NCBI RefSeq assembly: GCF_003390925.1
Contig: NZ_QUBS01000069.1
Span: forward strand, 1 to 43,696
Direction: 5' to 3'
Origin: Trinickia diaoshuihuensis
GTDB lineage: Bacteria; Pseudomonadota; Gammaproteobacteria; Burkholderiales; Burkholderiaceae
Length of the DNA stretch: 43,696 nucleotides
This document shows positions 7,228 through 15,696 of this stretch, piece after piece (the stretch's first letter is position 1; every line of letters begins with the position of its first letter). The position numbers and the translations under genes were made by a program. Under the pieces are notes generated by a model. That model did not search any database. It was given only the letters and a program-made list of their open reading frames with translations, and was not told where the DNA came from.

Positions 7228-8523
7228 ATGTCTACCGTCGTTTCGTCGCAGGATGTCGGCCGTGCGTCGGCGCTGTATCGCCGGCTGGATCGACGTCTGC
7301 TTTCGTTTCTGCTCGTTTGTTATTTGTTCGCTTGCCTCGACCGGCTCAACGTTGGCCTCGCGAAGCTCCAGATGCAAGCCGATCTCGGCTTTTCCGACGC
7401 GCAATACGGGCTCGGCGCGGGAATCTTCTTCATCGGTTATGCGTTGTTCGAGGTGCCGTCGAATTTGCTCTTGCCTCGAACCGGCGCACGCAAGGCAATC
7501 AGCCGAATTCTGGTTCTTTGGGGGCTCACGTCGGCGGCCATGGCGACGGTGCACGACGTTCGTTCGTTCTATTTGCTGCGACTGCTTCTGGGTGTATTCG
7601 AAGCGGGTTTCACGCCGGGCATTTTGTTTTACCTGACCTACTGGTATCCGCCATCGAGAATGGCCAATGCGATTGCCGCGGTGATGATCGGCGGTCCCCT
7701 GGCCGGAGTCGTGGGCGGGCCGGTTTCGATGTGGATCATGACGGCTTGCTCGGGTGCGTTGGGGTTGTCGGGCTGGCAATGGATGTTCGTCATCGAGGGC
7801 CTGCCGTGCGTCGTGCTCGGCTTGGCGGCGCGGGTGCTCCTGTCAGATCGCCCGGAGACGGCGAACTGGCTCTCGCCCGATGAGCGTCGTGAATTGACGA
7901 TGGCGACCGCACCTGCGCGGACGAGACATCACGCATTCCCGGCAATCATGAAGGACTCGCGCATCTATCTGATGGCGGCTGCCTATTTCTGCCTTATTTG
8001 CGGCATTTACCTCATCAATTTTTGGCTGCCTGGTTTTCTGCAAGCGGGCGGCGTGTCGGACCCGACGCGCTTGGGCTTTTATTCCACAATTCCGTTCATT
8101 GCGGCGACGATCGGGATGATCGCGATCGGCCGGTATTCCGATCGGCGCAACGAACGGCGCTGGTTTAGCGCCATACCGGCACTCGTTAGCGCGATTTCGC
8201 TGGCGGGAGTCGTTGCTACAGGCGGCTGGTTTAACCTCTCTCTCGCATGCATTACGATCGCGACGGCCGCGATGTGGATGTCCTATACCGTGTTCTGGGC
8301 CATTCCACCGGCACATTTCAGAGGACCGTCGGCCGCGGGAGGCATCGCGTTGATCAACACGATCGGCGTGCTGGGCGGCTTCCTGAGCCCCGCGGTCATC
8401 GGTTGGTTGCGAACCGAAACGGGAAGTTTTCGTGGAAGTTTATTGCTGATGGTTGCCGTCATGGCTGCCGGCTCGATTTTGCTCGCCATCATCCCCCGTC
8501 CGTCCGTTCGATCGGGCGAGTAA
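7228..8523 (+). CDS. MFS transporter, anion:cation symporter (ACS) family
   Basis: A 431-aa inner-membrane protein with about 12 hydrophobic segments. The N-terminal region 'CLDRLNVGLAKLQMQADLGFSDAQYGLGAGIFFIGY' and 'EVPSNLLLPRTGARKAISRILVLWG' is the signature of the ACS family, whose members (phthalate, tartrate, 4-hydroxyphenylacetate and nicotinate permeases) import organic anions with protons. This favours a catabolic role for the operon. An AGGAGG ribosome-binding site lies just before the ATG. It is the last gene of the operon, 77 bp after the thioesterase. Confidence 0.9.
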   Translation: MSTVVSSQDVGRASALYRRLDRRLLSFLLVCYLFACLDRLNVGLAKLQMQADLGFSDAQYGLGAGIFFIGYALFEVPSNLLLPRTGARKAISRILVLWGLTSAAMATVHDVRSFYLLRLLLGVFEAGFTPGILFYLTYWYPPSRMANAIAAVMIGGPLAGVVGGPVSMWIMTACSGALGLSGWQWMFVIEGLPCVVLGLAARVLLSDRPETANWLSPDERRELTMATAPARTRHHAFPAIMKDSRIYLMAAAYFCLICGIYLINFWLPGFLQAGGVSDPTRLGFYSTIPFIAATIGMIAIGRYSDRRNERRWFSAIPALVSAISLAGVVATGGWFNLSLACITIATAAMWMSYTVFWAIPPAHFRGPSAAGGIALINTIGVLGGFLSPAVIGWLRTETGSFRGSLLLMVAVMAAGSILLAIIPRPSVRSGE

Positions 8524-8766
8524 TTCCGGTCGTGGGTTGACTTTTTAAATCGTTTGGCTCCATTCACTATTAAACATGTCTTCCATGCGGTGCGTCGTAT
8601 GCTGTAATATTGCAAAATGGTTACGGCGCTAGCATGCAATCGCATGATATTGACCAGGGGAGCTCGGTCGATATTTTTCCGGTAATGCGCTACCAAAAAT
8701 AGTTGGTGAGTGGGCGCATTTTTTGTGCCGATAGTTAAAATCTGTTTTTAGAAACGTGGCGAACCT

Positions 8767-9708
8767 ATGGATTTATTGGCTGCCATGCGCATTTTCGTGC
8801 GTGTCGTCGAGCGAGGCAACTTGTCGCGGGCAGCGAAAGACCTCGGGCTCGGCCAGCCAGCCGTTAGCGACCGCATCGAGCGGCTCGAACGACACCTTGG
8901 CGTGCGCTTGTTACTGCGGAGTACGCGAGCCGTTTCGTGTACCGATGAAGGATCGCTCTTTTATCAAAAGAGCAAGGTCGTCTTGGATGCGGCTGACGAG
9001 GCGCGCGCCGTAGTGACGCTGGGCAATAAGGTGGTGCGCGGCCGAATCCGGATTGCGGCGCCGCACGGGCTCGGCGAAGTGGTGCTTCCTGAAATCATCG
9101 CCACGATTCGGGAGCATAACCCGCAGTTGCATATCGATCTCGTTTTGAACGATGAGATTACCGATCCCGTGACCGAGGGCGTGGATATTTCCTTGAGGCT
9201 GGGGCAAATCGGAGACGGGAATTTCGTGGCGCGACGGTTGGGCTACGTGCGGCGCGTGCTGGTTGCATCGCCCGAGTACATCGAAAAGCACGGGCTGCCC
9301 GAGGAGCCTACAGATATCGTCGGGCACTCGTTCATCCGGGTGACCGGGTTGTTCAACGATGGTCAGTTGCGGCTTGTCAACCGGACGAAATCGGTGAGGC
9401 CCACGCCGGTCAATATCGTCATCAGTACGAGCCATTGGCGGCCGGTGTACGAATTGCTGCTTAGCGGCGCCGGGATCGGCGTGCTCCAAGAGCCGGTGTG
9501 CACCGAGGCGCTCAAAACGGGGCGGCTGGTTCGGCTGCTGCCCGGCTACACCGTGCCGGGCTTCGACCTGCATGCGTTGCTACCGTTGGTGCGGCCCGTA
9601 CCGTCCAAGACGCAAATCGTCGTAAAGATCCTCGAGGAGTATTTACCGAAGGCGATCGGGACGGCTGGAGGCGACGGCGTCTTGATACCTGAAACGACAA
9701 CGAACTAG
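8767..9708 (+). CDS. LysR-type transcriptional regulator
   Basis: A 313-aa LysR regulator of the CrgA-like group. It has an N-terminal winged HTH (residues ~3-60, 'GNLSRAAKDLGLGQPAVSDRIERLERHLGVRLL') and a C-terminal periplasmic-binding-protein-like effector domain. It follows the eight-gene operon in the same direction after an AT-richer 243-bp gap and is its most likely local regulator; the LysE exporter downstream is the other candidate target. I saw no clear T-N11-A palindrome in the gap before it. Confidence 0.9.
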   Translation: MDLLAAMRIFVRVVERGNLSRAAKDLGLGQPAVSDRIERLERHLGVRLLLRSTRAVSCTDEGSLFYQKSKVVLDAADEARAVVTLGNKVVRGRIRIAAPHGLGEVVLPEIIATIREHNPQLHIDLVLNDEITDPVTEGVDISLRLGQIGDGNFVARRLGYVRRVLVASPEYIEKHGLPEEPTDIVGHSFIRVTGLFNDGQLRLVNRTKSVRPTPVNIVISTSHWRPVYELLLSGAGIGVLQEPVCTEALKTGRLVRLLPGYTVPGFDLHALLPLVRPVPSKTQIVVKILEEYLPKAIGTAGGDGVLIPETTTN

Positions 9709-9816
9709 TCCGGTTTTCCATATCGACGGGCAGGGTAATTTCCTTCAATACCGGCGAGGCACTGCGCTGTACCTTCGGAACCCATGATCTTCCGACATGC
9801 GAACCGAGGGCACTAG

Positions 9817-10404
9817 ATGAGCGACGTACTTTCAATGGGCGCATTCGCGCTCGCTTCTTCGATCTCGCCCGGTCCCGTCAACATCGTCGCGCTCGGTGCC
9901 GGTGCGCAGTATGGGCTGCGGGCAGGGATGCGGCATGTAACCGGCGCGACCGTCGGTTTTACGTTGCTGCTCTTGTTGAGCGGATTGGGCCTGCACGCAT
10001 TCCTCGCGCGCTGGCCGACTTTCACCAAAGCGATTCAATGGGCCGGTGTGTTGTTTCTCTTATACATGGCCTATAAGCTGGCAGCCGATGGCGGCCAGCT
10101 TCGAACCGAGCGGATGACGAAAGGGCCCTCGTTGACCACGGGCGCCGCCATGCAATGGCTCAATCCAAAAGCGTGGGTAGCCTCGCTTGCCGGTATGGGC
10201 GCCTACGCGACAAACGGCGACAATGGGCTGATCGTGCAGTTCGCCGTCATCTATTTCGTGATTTGTTATGCATCGATTGCCTGCTGGGCGTACGCTGGAT
10301 CGCAGTTGCAACGCCATTTCCGGGACCCCAAGCGTGTGCGGTTCTTCAACCGCTCGATGGCGTTATTGCTCGTGGGAAGCGCCATTTACTTGATTCGGGC
10401 TTAA
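9817..10404 (+). CDS. LysE/RhtB-family amino-acid exporter
   Basis: A 195-aa inner-membrane protein with about six hydrophobic segments. The N-terminal 'SSISPGPVNIVALGAGAQYGLRAGMRHVTGATVGF' is the LysE/RhtB signature, and 'GAAMQWLNPKAWV' is the second conserved block of the family. Members export amino acids or their derivatives. It is convergent with the AraC gene, whose end lies only 23 bp from its own. The substrate cannot be read from the sequence. Confidence 0.9.
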   Translation: MSDVLSMGAFALASSISPGPVNIVALGAGAQYGLRAGMRHVTGATVGFTLLLLLSGLGLHAFLARWPTFTKAIQWAGVLFLLYMAYKLAADGGQLRTERMTKGPSLTTGAAMQWLNPKAWVASLAGMGAYATNGDNGLIVQFAVIYFVICYASIACWAYAGSQLQRHFRDPKRVRFFNRSMALLLVGSAIYLIRA

Positions 10405-10427
10405 CCGCCCGCCGGCCATCCGGTGCG

Positions 10428-11267
10428 TTAGCCACGATACTGACGAGGCGTCGCGGCCGTGAATTGACGGAACACGCGTTGCAGGTGAGCTTGATCGGCA
10501 AACCCGGCTTCTAGGGCAACGTCGGCAATCGCACGTCCGCGCTTTAGTTGAGCCCGGCTGTATTCGATACGGCAATTGACGAGATAGGCGTGAGGCGTCA
10601 TCCCATATCGCTCCTTGAACGCGCGAATGAGATATGACGCGGAGAGATCGGTGGCCGCGCAGATCTCTTCAAGCTTCAGCGAGCGCATGAAGTTAGCCCG
10701 AATGTAATCGGCCGCTCTCGTTAGTTTCGGATTCGGTGTCTCGACCGGGGTAACGTGCGTCTCGCCCAGCTTCAGTTGAATGTCGGAAAAGAACCCCTGC
10801 GCCGCGCTCGCTTTAACGAGCGTATCGGCCTGCTCGTCCATCAGGATCGTGGACAGGCGATTCAGGCCCGCGTAGACATCGGGGCGAGTCGTCAAACGAA
10901 CGGGAAACGGTCGAAACGCTTGGCGATGGGTAGGGGCCAACCGATGCTGGATCTGTGCCAACCAATGTGTGTCGACGTACAGCATGATGTACGACCACGG
11001 TTGATCGTCGATAGGATTGCAGGCGTGCACATCTTCCGGGTTGATTAGGACGACGGTACCCGCGCTCGTGCGCTCGCGCGCCGTGCCGTTGATATAGATG
11101 CTTTGGCCCACGGTGATGGCGCCGATCGAAAAGAAGTCGTGCGCGTGCCGTGCATAGCAAACCTTGCGGCCGTCCTCGACGCAGCGAACCTCGATGAACG
11201 GCAATCGTTCGTCGCGCCAGAACGTATGCCCGGATGCGGGCTTCGATGCAACGGTCGCGAGGGCCAT
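10428..11267 (-). CDS. AraC-family transcriptional regulator
   Basis: A 279-aa regulator with an N-terminal cupin-like sensing domain (AraC_binding type; 'CYARHAHDFFSIGAITVG' near the start) and a C-terminal double-HTH domain from about residue 180 ('ADYIRANFMRSLKLEEICAATDLSASYLIRAFKERYGMTPHAYL' region, then 'VALEAGFADQAHLQRVFRQFTAATPRQYR'). The start at 11267 is chosen for its GGGAG ribosome-binding site; the frame is open further upstream, but that part is Arg-rich and does not look coding. It is convergent with the LysE exporter, a pairing common in Proteobacteria, so it may control that exporter. Confidence 0.9.
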   Translation of the reverse strand: MALATVASKPASGHTFWRDERLPFIEVRCVEDGRKVCYARHAHDFFSIGAITVGQSIYINGTARERTSAGTVVLINPEDVHACNPIDDQPWSYIMLYVDTHWLAQIQHRLAPTHRQAFRPFPVRLTTRPDVYAGLNRLSTILMDEQADTLVKASAAQGFFSDIQLKLGETHVTPVETPNPKLTRAADYIRANFMRSLKLEEICAATDLSASYLIRAFKERYGMTPHAYLVNCRIEYSRAQLKRGRAIADVALEAGFADQAHLQRVFRQFTAATPRQYRG

Positions 11268-11383
11268 GGAGGTCTCCCATCTCTTTAGCTCAACGTCGAA
11301 CATGATAAAGACGTCGCGAGAATTTTGGGTGAAAACCTCGTGCGAGTTGGGCGGTCGCGCGACGTCGAAGGTATATGGATCCG

Positions 11384-12253
11384 CTATTGAAGCGCAAGCC
11401 CTGGGGTATCCGCGACCGCTTCGGCCAGATAGTTCATCACCGCGCGCACGAGGCTCGAGCGTTTCAAATCTCGATGCGTCACGAGCCAAATATCGCGTGA
11501 GAATGCGCTCCCTCCCGACTCGAGTTTGACCAGACCCCCATGTGCATCGCCCAGAAAGCACGGCAAGCCCGCGACGCCCGCGCCGGTGTAGGCCGCGATC
11601 AAATGGCTGCTGATGTCGCTCAACTCGCACGCGACCGGCCGCCCGTTCGCAACGCCGAGCAGCCAGTGTTGCTGAGGCATGTCTGCGAATTGTTCGTCGT
11701 AGACGATGAAACGCCAGTGCTCGGGCGTGGCGAGCGCCACGTAATCGCGGCTCGCATATAAGGCGAAGGGCATGCGGCCGATCCTGCGCGCGACGTTACT
11801 GGCCTCGGTGGGCCGCGCTTGACGCAGCGCGATATCGGCCTCGCCCCGATTGAGCGAGACTTGACGGGCTTGCGACATGACCGAGAGTTGGATATTGGGG
11901 TGTAACGCCCGGAAGGCGGCCATCCTCGGCGCAAGAAAGTGCGAAGTCAGTACAGGGGAAGCGCTGATCTTGACCCGGCCGTGCTGCATCGTTTGTTGCG
12001 CGTGGCTTTCGCGGTCGATCGCAAACGCGGCGCCTTCCATCGACTTGACCTGCTCGAACACGCGCAGTCCCGCGGCCGTTAGCCGGCAAGCGCGCGGCAG
12101 CCGTTCCACCAGCGGCATCTGCAGTTCGATTTCCAACGCCGCGATACGGCGGCTGACGGTGGCGTGATCGACCTTCAATGCTCGAGCCGCACCCGATAAC
12201 GTACCCGCGCGGCCCAACGCCAAAAAATAACGAAGATTTTCCCAATCGGCCAT
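11384..12253 (-). CDS. LysR-type transcriptional regulator
   Basis: A 289-aa LysR protein with HTH at residues ~4-61 ('GTLSGAARALKVDHATVSRRIAALE') and a substrate-binding domain after ~90. It is transcribed divergently from the DHA2-type MFS exporter, with 100 bp between starts, and probably controls it. The intergenic region has a repeated TGTGC about 21 bp apart (12254 and 12274) but no clean palindrome. Confidence 0.9.
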   Translation of the reverse strand: MADWENLRYFLALGRAGTLSGAARALKVDHATVSRRIAALEIELQMPLVERLPRACRLTAAGLRVFEQVKSMEGAAFAIDRESHAQQTMQHGRVKISASPVLTSHFLAPRMAAFRALHPNIQLSVMSQARQVSLNRGEADIALRQARPTEASNVARRIGRMPFALYASRDYVALATPEHWRFIVYDEQFADMPQQHWLLGVANGRPVACELSDISSHLIAAYTGAGVAGLPCFLGDAHGGLVKLESGGSAFSRDIWLVTHRDLKRSSLVRAVMNYLAEAVADTPGLALQ

Positions 12254-12353
12254 CTGTGCATTTTTTCATAGATGATGTGCGATCTTACCGAATTTACGCA
12301 CGGAGGGCCGTCCCCCACTATCGCGGCTATCTGGATTCTTCGAATGAGGCGAT

Positions 12354-13757
12354 ATGAACGGGCGATCTGTTTCGCCGCGGGGTACGTTGCTGGCTGCGGC
12401 ATTGGGCTTTGTCGTCGTACTGCTCGATGTGAGCGTCGTCAACGTGGCGCTCGATGCGCTGCTGCGGCGCTTCGATATCGATGTGGTGGATCTGCAATGG
12501 GTGATCAATGCCTATACCTTGGTTTTCGCCGCATTGCTTTTAACAAGCGGGGCGTTGGGCGATCGTTTCGGACCGCGCCGCGTATTTCTTTGCGGGCTGG
12601 TCTTGTTCACCGTGGCCTCCATCGGCTGCGGTGCCGCTCGACAATTCGGAATATTGGTGGCCGCGCGATTGCTGCAAGGCGTGGGCGCGGCGCTATTGGT
12701 GCCCAATTCGTTGACGATGTTGCAACGGGCGTTCCCTGATCCCGAGCGGCGCAGCCGCGCGGTCGGCTGGTGGGGCGCCTTCGGAGGGATGTCTTTGGCG
12801 GCTGGCCCTGTCGTGGGAGGCGCGTTGGTGACGCATTTCGGCTGGCGCAGCATCTTTTTGATCAACGTGCCGATCGGGCTCATCTGCATGAGCTTGACAT
12901 TGCGGTATGTGCAAGACGATGGCATAGGCCATCAGCGAAGCCTCGATTGGCTCGGCCAATTCGCCGCGATAGCTTCGCTCGCCACGGTCACGGCGACACT
13001 GGCGGGGGTAGCCAGAGTGGGTTGGGATAATGCGTGGATTTTCGCTGGCTGGGCGTTTACCGCGACGCTTATTGCCGCATTTATCGCGGTCGAGATGCGT
13101 GCCCGCTCGCCGATGTTGCCGCTCAGCCTGTTCGGTGCACCGGGTTTTGCCGTTGCCTCCATTTGCGGCGTTATCGTGAACTTCGCGTACTACGGGTTGG
13201 TTTTTGTCTTCAGCCTGTACTTCCAACTTCAGCAGCATTTCTCGCCGCAGTTGACCGGCTTTGCATTTCTGCCGATGACCGTCGTACTCGCGCTCGTCAA
13301 TATCCTGGCCGGACGCCTCGTGACGCGAATGGGTGCGCGCGGGCTCATGACGTTCGGACTGATCGCGGCGTCGCTTGGTTATCTGCTGCTGCTGCCCGTG
13401 CAGGCCGCTGGCGCATATGGCTGGCTGATCTTTCCGATGTTGCTGGCGGCGAGCGGGATTGCGCTGATCGTGCCGACGTTGATCAATGTCACGTTATCGT
13501 CGGTGGAGCCGACGCGTGTGGGCATCGCTTCCGGCGTACTCAATGCGGCGCGCCAGGTAGGCGGCTTGCTCGGCGTGGCCGTATTCGGCTATCTCGTGCG
13601 CGATACGAGCACGCGCGCCTTTATGGCCGGTATGCATGTTTCGATTGCGATGGCCGTCGCGGTGCTTTTGATCGGCGCTGCATTGTGCCGGTGGCGGCTC
13701 GGTGGCGGGCGGCCTACGTGCGAAGGTGCGCAGCGAGCGCCGATCGTTATCGATTGA
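12354..13757 (+). CDS. MFS multidrug exporter, DHA2 (EmrB/QacA) family
   Basis: A 467-aa inner-membrane protein with about 14 hydrophobic segments. Motif 'LDVSVVNVALDALLRRF' (first helix, carrying the D of DHA2 antiporters), 'DLQWVINAYTLVFAALLLTSGALGDRFGPRR' (motif A) and 'LQGVGAALLVPNSLTML' (motif C region) place it in the DHA2 family of H+-coupled drug exporters. No membrane-fusion partner gene is adjacent, so it probably acts alone. A GAGG ribosome-binding site precedes the ATG. Its likely regulator is the divergent LysR gene. Confidence 0.9.
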   Translation: MNGRSVSPRGTLLAAALGFVVVLLDVSVVNVALDALLRRFDIDVVDLQWVINAYTLVFAALLLTSGALGDRFGPRRVFLCGLVLFTVASIGCGAARQFGILVAARLLQGVGAALLVPNSLTMLQRAFPDPERRSRAVGWWGAFGGMSLAAGPVVGGALVTHFGWRSIFLINVPIGLICMSLTLRYVQDDGIGHQRSLDWLGQFAAIASLATVTATLAGVARVGWDNAWIFAGWAFTATLIAAFIAVEMRARSPMLPLSLFGAPGFAVASICGVIVNFAYYGLVFVFSLYFQLQQHFSPQLTGFAFLPMTVVLALVNILAGRLVTRMGARGLMTFGLIAASLGYLLLLPVQAAGAYGWLIFPMLLAASGIALIVPTLINVTLSSVEPTRVGIASGVLNAARQVGGLLGVAVFGYLVRDTSTRAFMAGMHVSIAMAVAVLLIGAALCRWRLGGGRPTCEGAQRAPIVID

Positions 13758-13931
13758 GGGACGATCGACTAGGGGGCAGCGGTGCCTCGTTGCCCATGAC
13801 GTCATTCCCGTCGCTTCGAGCGGCCCGATCGCCCCATTTCGGCTTGCGGTACTCGGTAATAGATTGAATTCAGTTTTCCGCGCGGACCAATCCGTTCAGC
13901 GGTTCGCCCCAACCTAACCGAGGTGATTACG

Positions 13932-14624
13932 ATGATCGCACTGCCCCAGGCGGAATATGCCACCGCGCTTTATTCGCTATATACGAGTGCTTACAAGCCG
14001 AATCCGAGCGGTCCGGGTAACTTCATGTCGCTGGTGCTGCAGACGGTCGCCGGTCTGACGCAGAAATATCCGGCCACGAACAAGCCGACGGGCGACGATA
14101 TAGCATCCACGAGCGTCACGAGCCCAGCGGGTACGACGGCTGCGAATTTACAGACGTTCTTGAACGGTAGCGGCACGCCGTCGACGAACGTGATTATGCT
14201 CGGAGAAACGCATGGAAACGCGGCCGACACCGCACGCGGCAATGCCGCGATCGCGGCGATCTCCGCGGCGGCACCGGCGTTGAGCGTGAATATGGTCGTC
14301 TTCGAGCGTGGGATGTCCGGTACCTATGCGGCGCCGACGGCTGCCGGCGTCAACGTGGTGAGAGAAGAGAACCTCACGCAGCCGAACGCGAATCCGAACT
14401 TTTGGCAAGGGCTCTCGGTTGCGCAACGATCGATTGCCGTGGCGGGGTATCTTGCGGCATGCGTCGCCGCCGGTGCGCAAAACACGAAGAACAGCATTCT
14501 GTTGCTGTTCGGCGCGAACCATAACGACATCCTCTCGGCCTTCGAACAAGCCGTGCGGCAGAGCGGCTCTTACTACGTATTGAAGCAGGCCCGGCACTAT
14601 AACTTCGTGCAATCGAATGCGTGA
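13932..14624 (+). CDS. ChaN/EreA-like 'GETH' domain protein, function unknown
   Basis: A 230-aa protein with no signal peptide or membrane segment. It has three spaced blocks typical of the ChaN/TIKI/erythromycin-esterase-like superfamily: 'VIMLGETHGN' (G91-E92-T93-H94), 'VVFERGM' (E125) and 'LLLFGANHNDIL' (G194-A-N-H197). In that superfamily these Glu and His residues form the metal- or haem-binding or hydrolytic centre. The first ~80 residues (Thr/Ser/Pro/Asn-rich) match nothing I recognise. GAGGTGA 7 bp before the ATG at 13932 decides the start. It stands alone, between the MFS exporter and a LysR gene on the other strand. Function is not assignable; a small hydrolase, haem-binding protein or toxin domain are options. 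Confidence 0.55.
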   Translation: MIALPQAEYATALYSLYTSAYKPNPSGPGNFMSLVLQTVAGLTQKYPATNKPTGDDIASTSVTSPAGTTAANLQTFLNGSGTPSTNVIMLGETHGNAADTARGNAAIAAISAAAPALSVNMVVFERGMSGTYAAPTAAGVNVVREENLTQPNANPNFWQGLSVAQRSIAVAGYLAACVAAGAQNTKNSILLLFGANHNDILSAFEQAVRQSGSYYVLKQARHYNFVQSNA

Positions 14625-14634
14625 GTAGGACGAG

Positions 14635-15552
14635 TCAGTCCGCTTTTATCCCTGCCCGAAGCTGCGTTTTCAAGTAACGCACGAACGCCTCGACTTTAGC
14701 GGAGGGCGCTCGCTCGTGAGGGTATAGCGCATTCAACTCCTGCGGCGGTCCGATCCATTCGGGCAACACCCTTTCCAGGCGCCCTGCCTGGAGCTCAGGC
14801 ATCATGCTGGCGTCCATGGCCAGCATGATGCCCTTGCCCGCGCGCGCGGCATCGAGTACCAGTGCGGGATCGCTCGCAACGATGACGGGATCGACCGCAT
14901 ACGGGCGCGGTTTGCGTCGGGCCGTGCGCAGCGGCCAGGCGTATCCGCTCTCACTGCGGGCCTGATGGAGCGCGAGCGTCCGATGGCGGCGAAGATCATC
15001 GGGCGTTTGCGGGGCGCCGTTTTGCTCGATATAAGCGGCGCTCGCGTAGAGCGCCGTCGAAAAGCTGCCTAAGCGTCGCGCCACTAAGCTCGAATCGGGA
15101 AGCGATCCGAGGCGCAGCGCGAGATCGATCTCGGTATCGTATAGATCGAGCGGCACGTGGGTCGCGAGAATGTCGAGACGTACGTCCGGGTATTGCGAGC
15201 AAAAACCCGCGATAAGCGGCGAGATCCACGTCGCGCCGAATGAGAAAGGCAGCGTGATACGCAACCATCCTCCTGGCGTTCCGCGAATGCGCTGGACAGC
15301 GTCTTCCGCGTCCTCGAGTTGCTTGACGATACCGCCGCACCGCTCGACATAGGCTGCGCCGGCTTCGGTCAGGCGCAACTTGCGCGTCGTGCGATGTAAA
15401 AGCCGCGCACCGAGATGCGCTTCCAATTCTCGCACTCTTCGACTTACCGTGGTCTTCGGCATCCGCAGTGCTGCGGCGGCAGCGGTGAAGCTACCCGAAT
15501 GCACCACGCGAAGAAAAACGAGCGTGTCGTTAAGGTCCCTTGTCATCGGCAT
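14635..15552 (-). CDS. LysR-type transcriptional regulator of the divergent amidase
   Basis: A 305-aa LysR regulator: HTH at ~8-65 ('GSFTAAAAALRMPKTTVSRRVRELEAHLGARLLHRTT') and an effector-binding domain. The start at 15552 (or the ATG 6 bp inside it) gives the usual family length; the frame stays open upstream but runs into the intergenic operator region. It is divergent from the amidase, with 144 bp between starts, and this gap holds two strong dyads, one a textbook T-N11-A LysR box. Control of the amidase and of itself is the natural reading. Confidence 0.9.
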   Translation of the reverse strand: MPMTRDLNDTLVFLRVVHSGSFTAAAAALRMPKTTVSRRVRELEAHLGARLLHRTTRKLRLTEAGAAYVERCGGIVKQLEDAEDAVQRIRGTPGGWLRITLPFSFGATWISPLIAGFCSQYPDVRLDILATHVPLDLYDTEIDLALRLGSLPDSSLVARRLGSFSTALYASAAYIEQNGAPQTPDDLRRHRTLALHQARSESGYAWPLRTARRKPRPYAVDPVIVASDPALVLDAARAGKGIMLAMDASMMPELQAGRLERVLPEWIGPPQELNALYPHERAPSAKVEAFVRYLKTQLRAGIKAD

Positions 15553-15574
15553 CGGTATGAACGTTTGAACGGTG

Positions 15575-15589
15575 TTGCGGCAGCCGCAA
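15575..15589. promoter_or_regulatory. LysR-type operator, perfect T-N11-A palindrome
   Basis: TTGCGGC-A-GCCGCAA is a perfect 15-bp palindrome containing T-N11-A, the classic LysR recognition pattern. It lies between the divergent LysR and amidase genes. Confidence 0.65.
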
Positions 15590-15597
15590 GCTAACAG

Positions 15598-15627
15598 ATG
15601 GATTGTGCGGCATACGGCACAATCCAT
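15598..15627. promoter_or_regulatory. 30-bp inverted repeat, second operator of the LysR/amidase pair
   Basis: Two perfect 11-bp arms (ATGGATTGTGC and GCACAATCCAT) flank an 8-bp spacer. It lies 8 bp from the T-N11-A palindrome on its left and shares the TGCGGCA / CGGCA core with it, which suggests a recall/activation site pair for the same LysR protein. Confidence 0.65.
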
Positions 15628-15696
15628 GTTGAATTCGAGGACTAATCGAAAAGCCGTATCGCGCTTATCGTCACGTTCATTCAAACGGAGGCGAGC

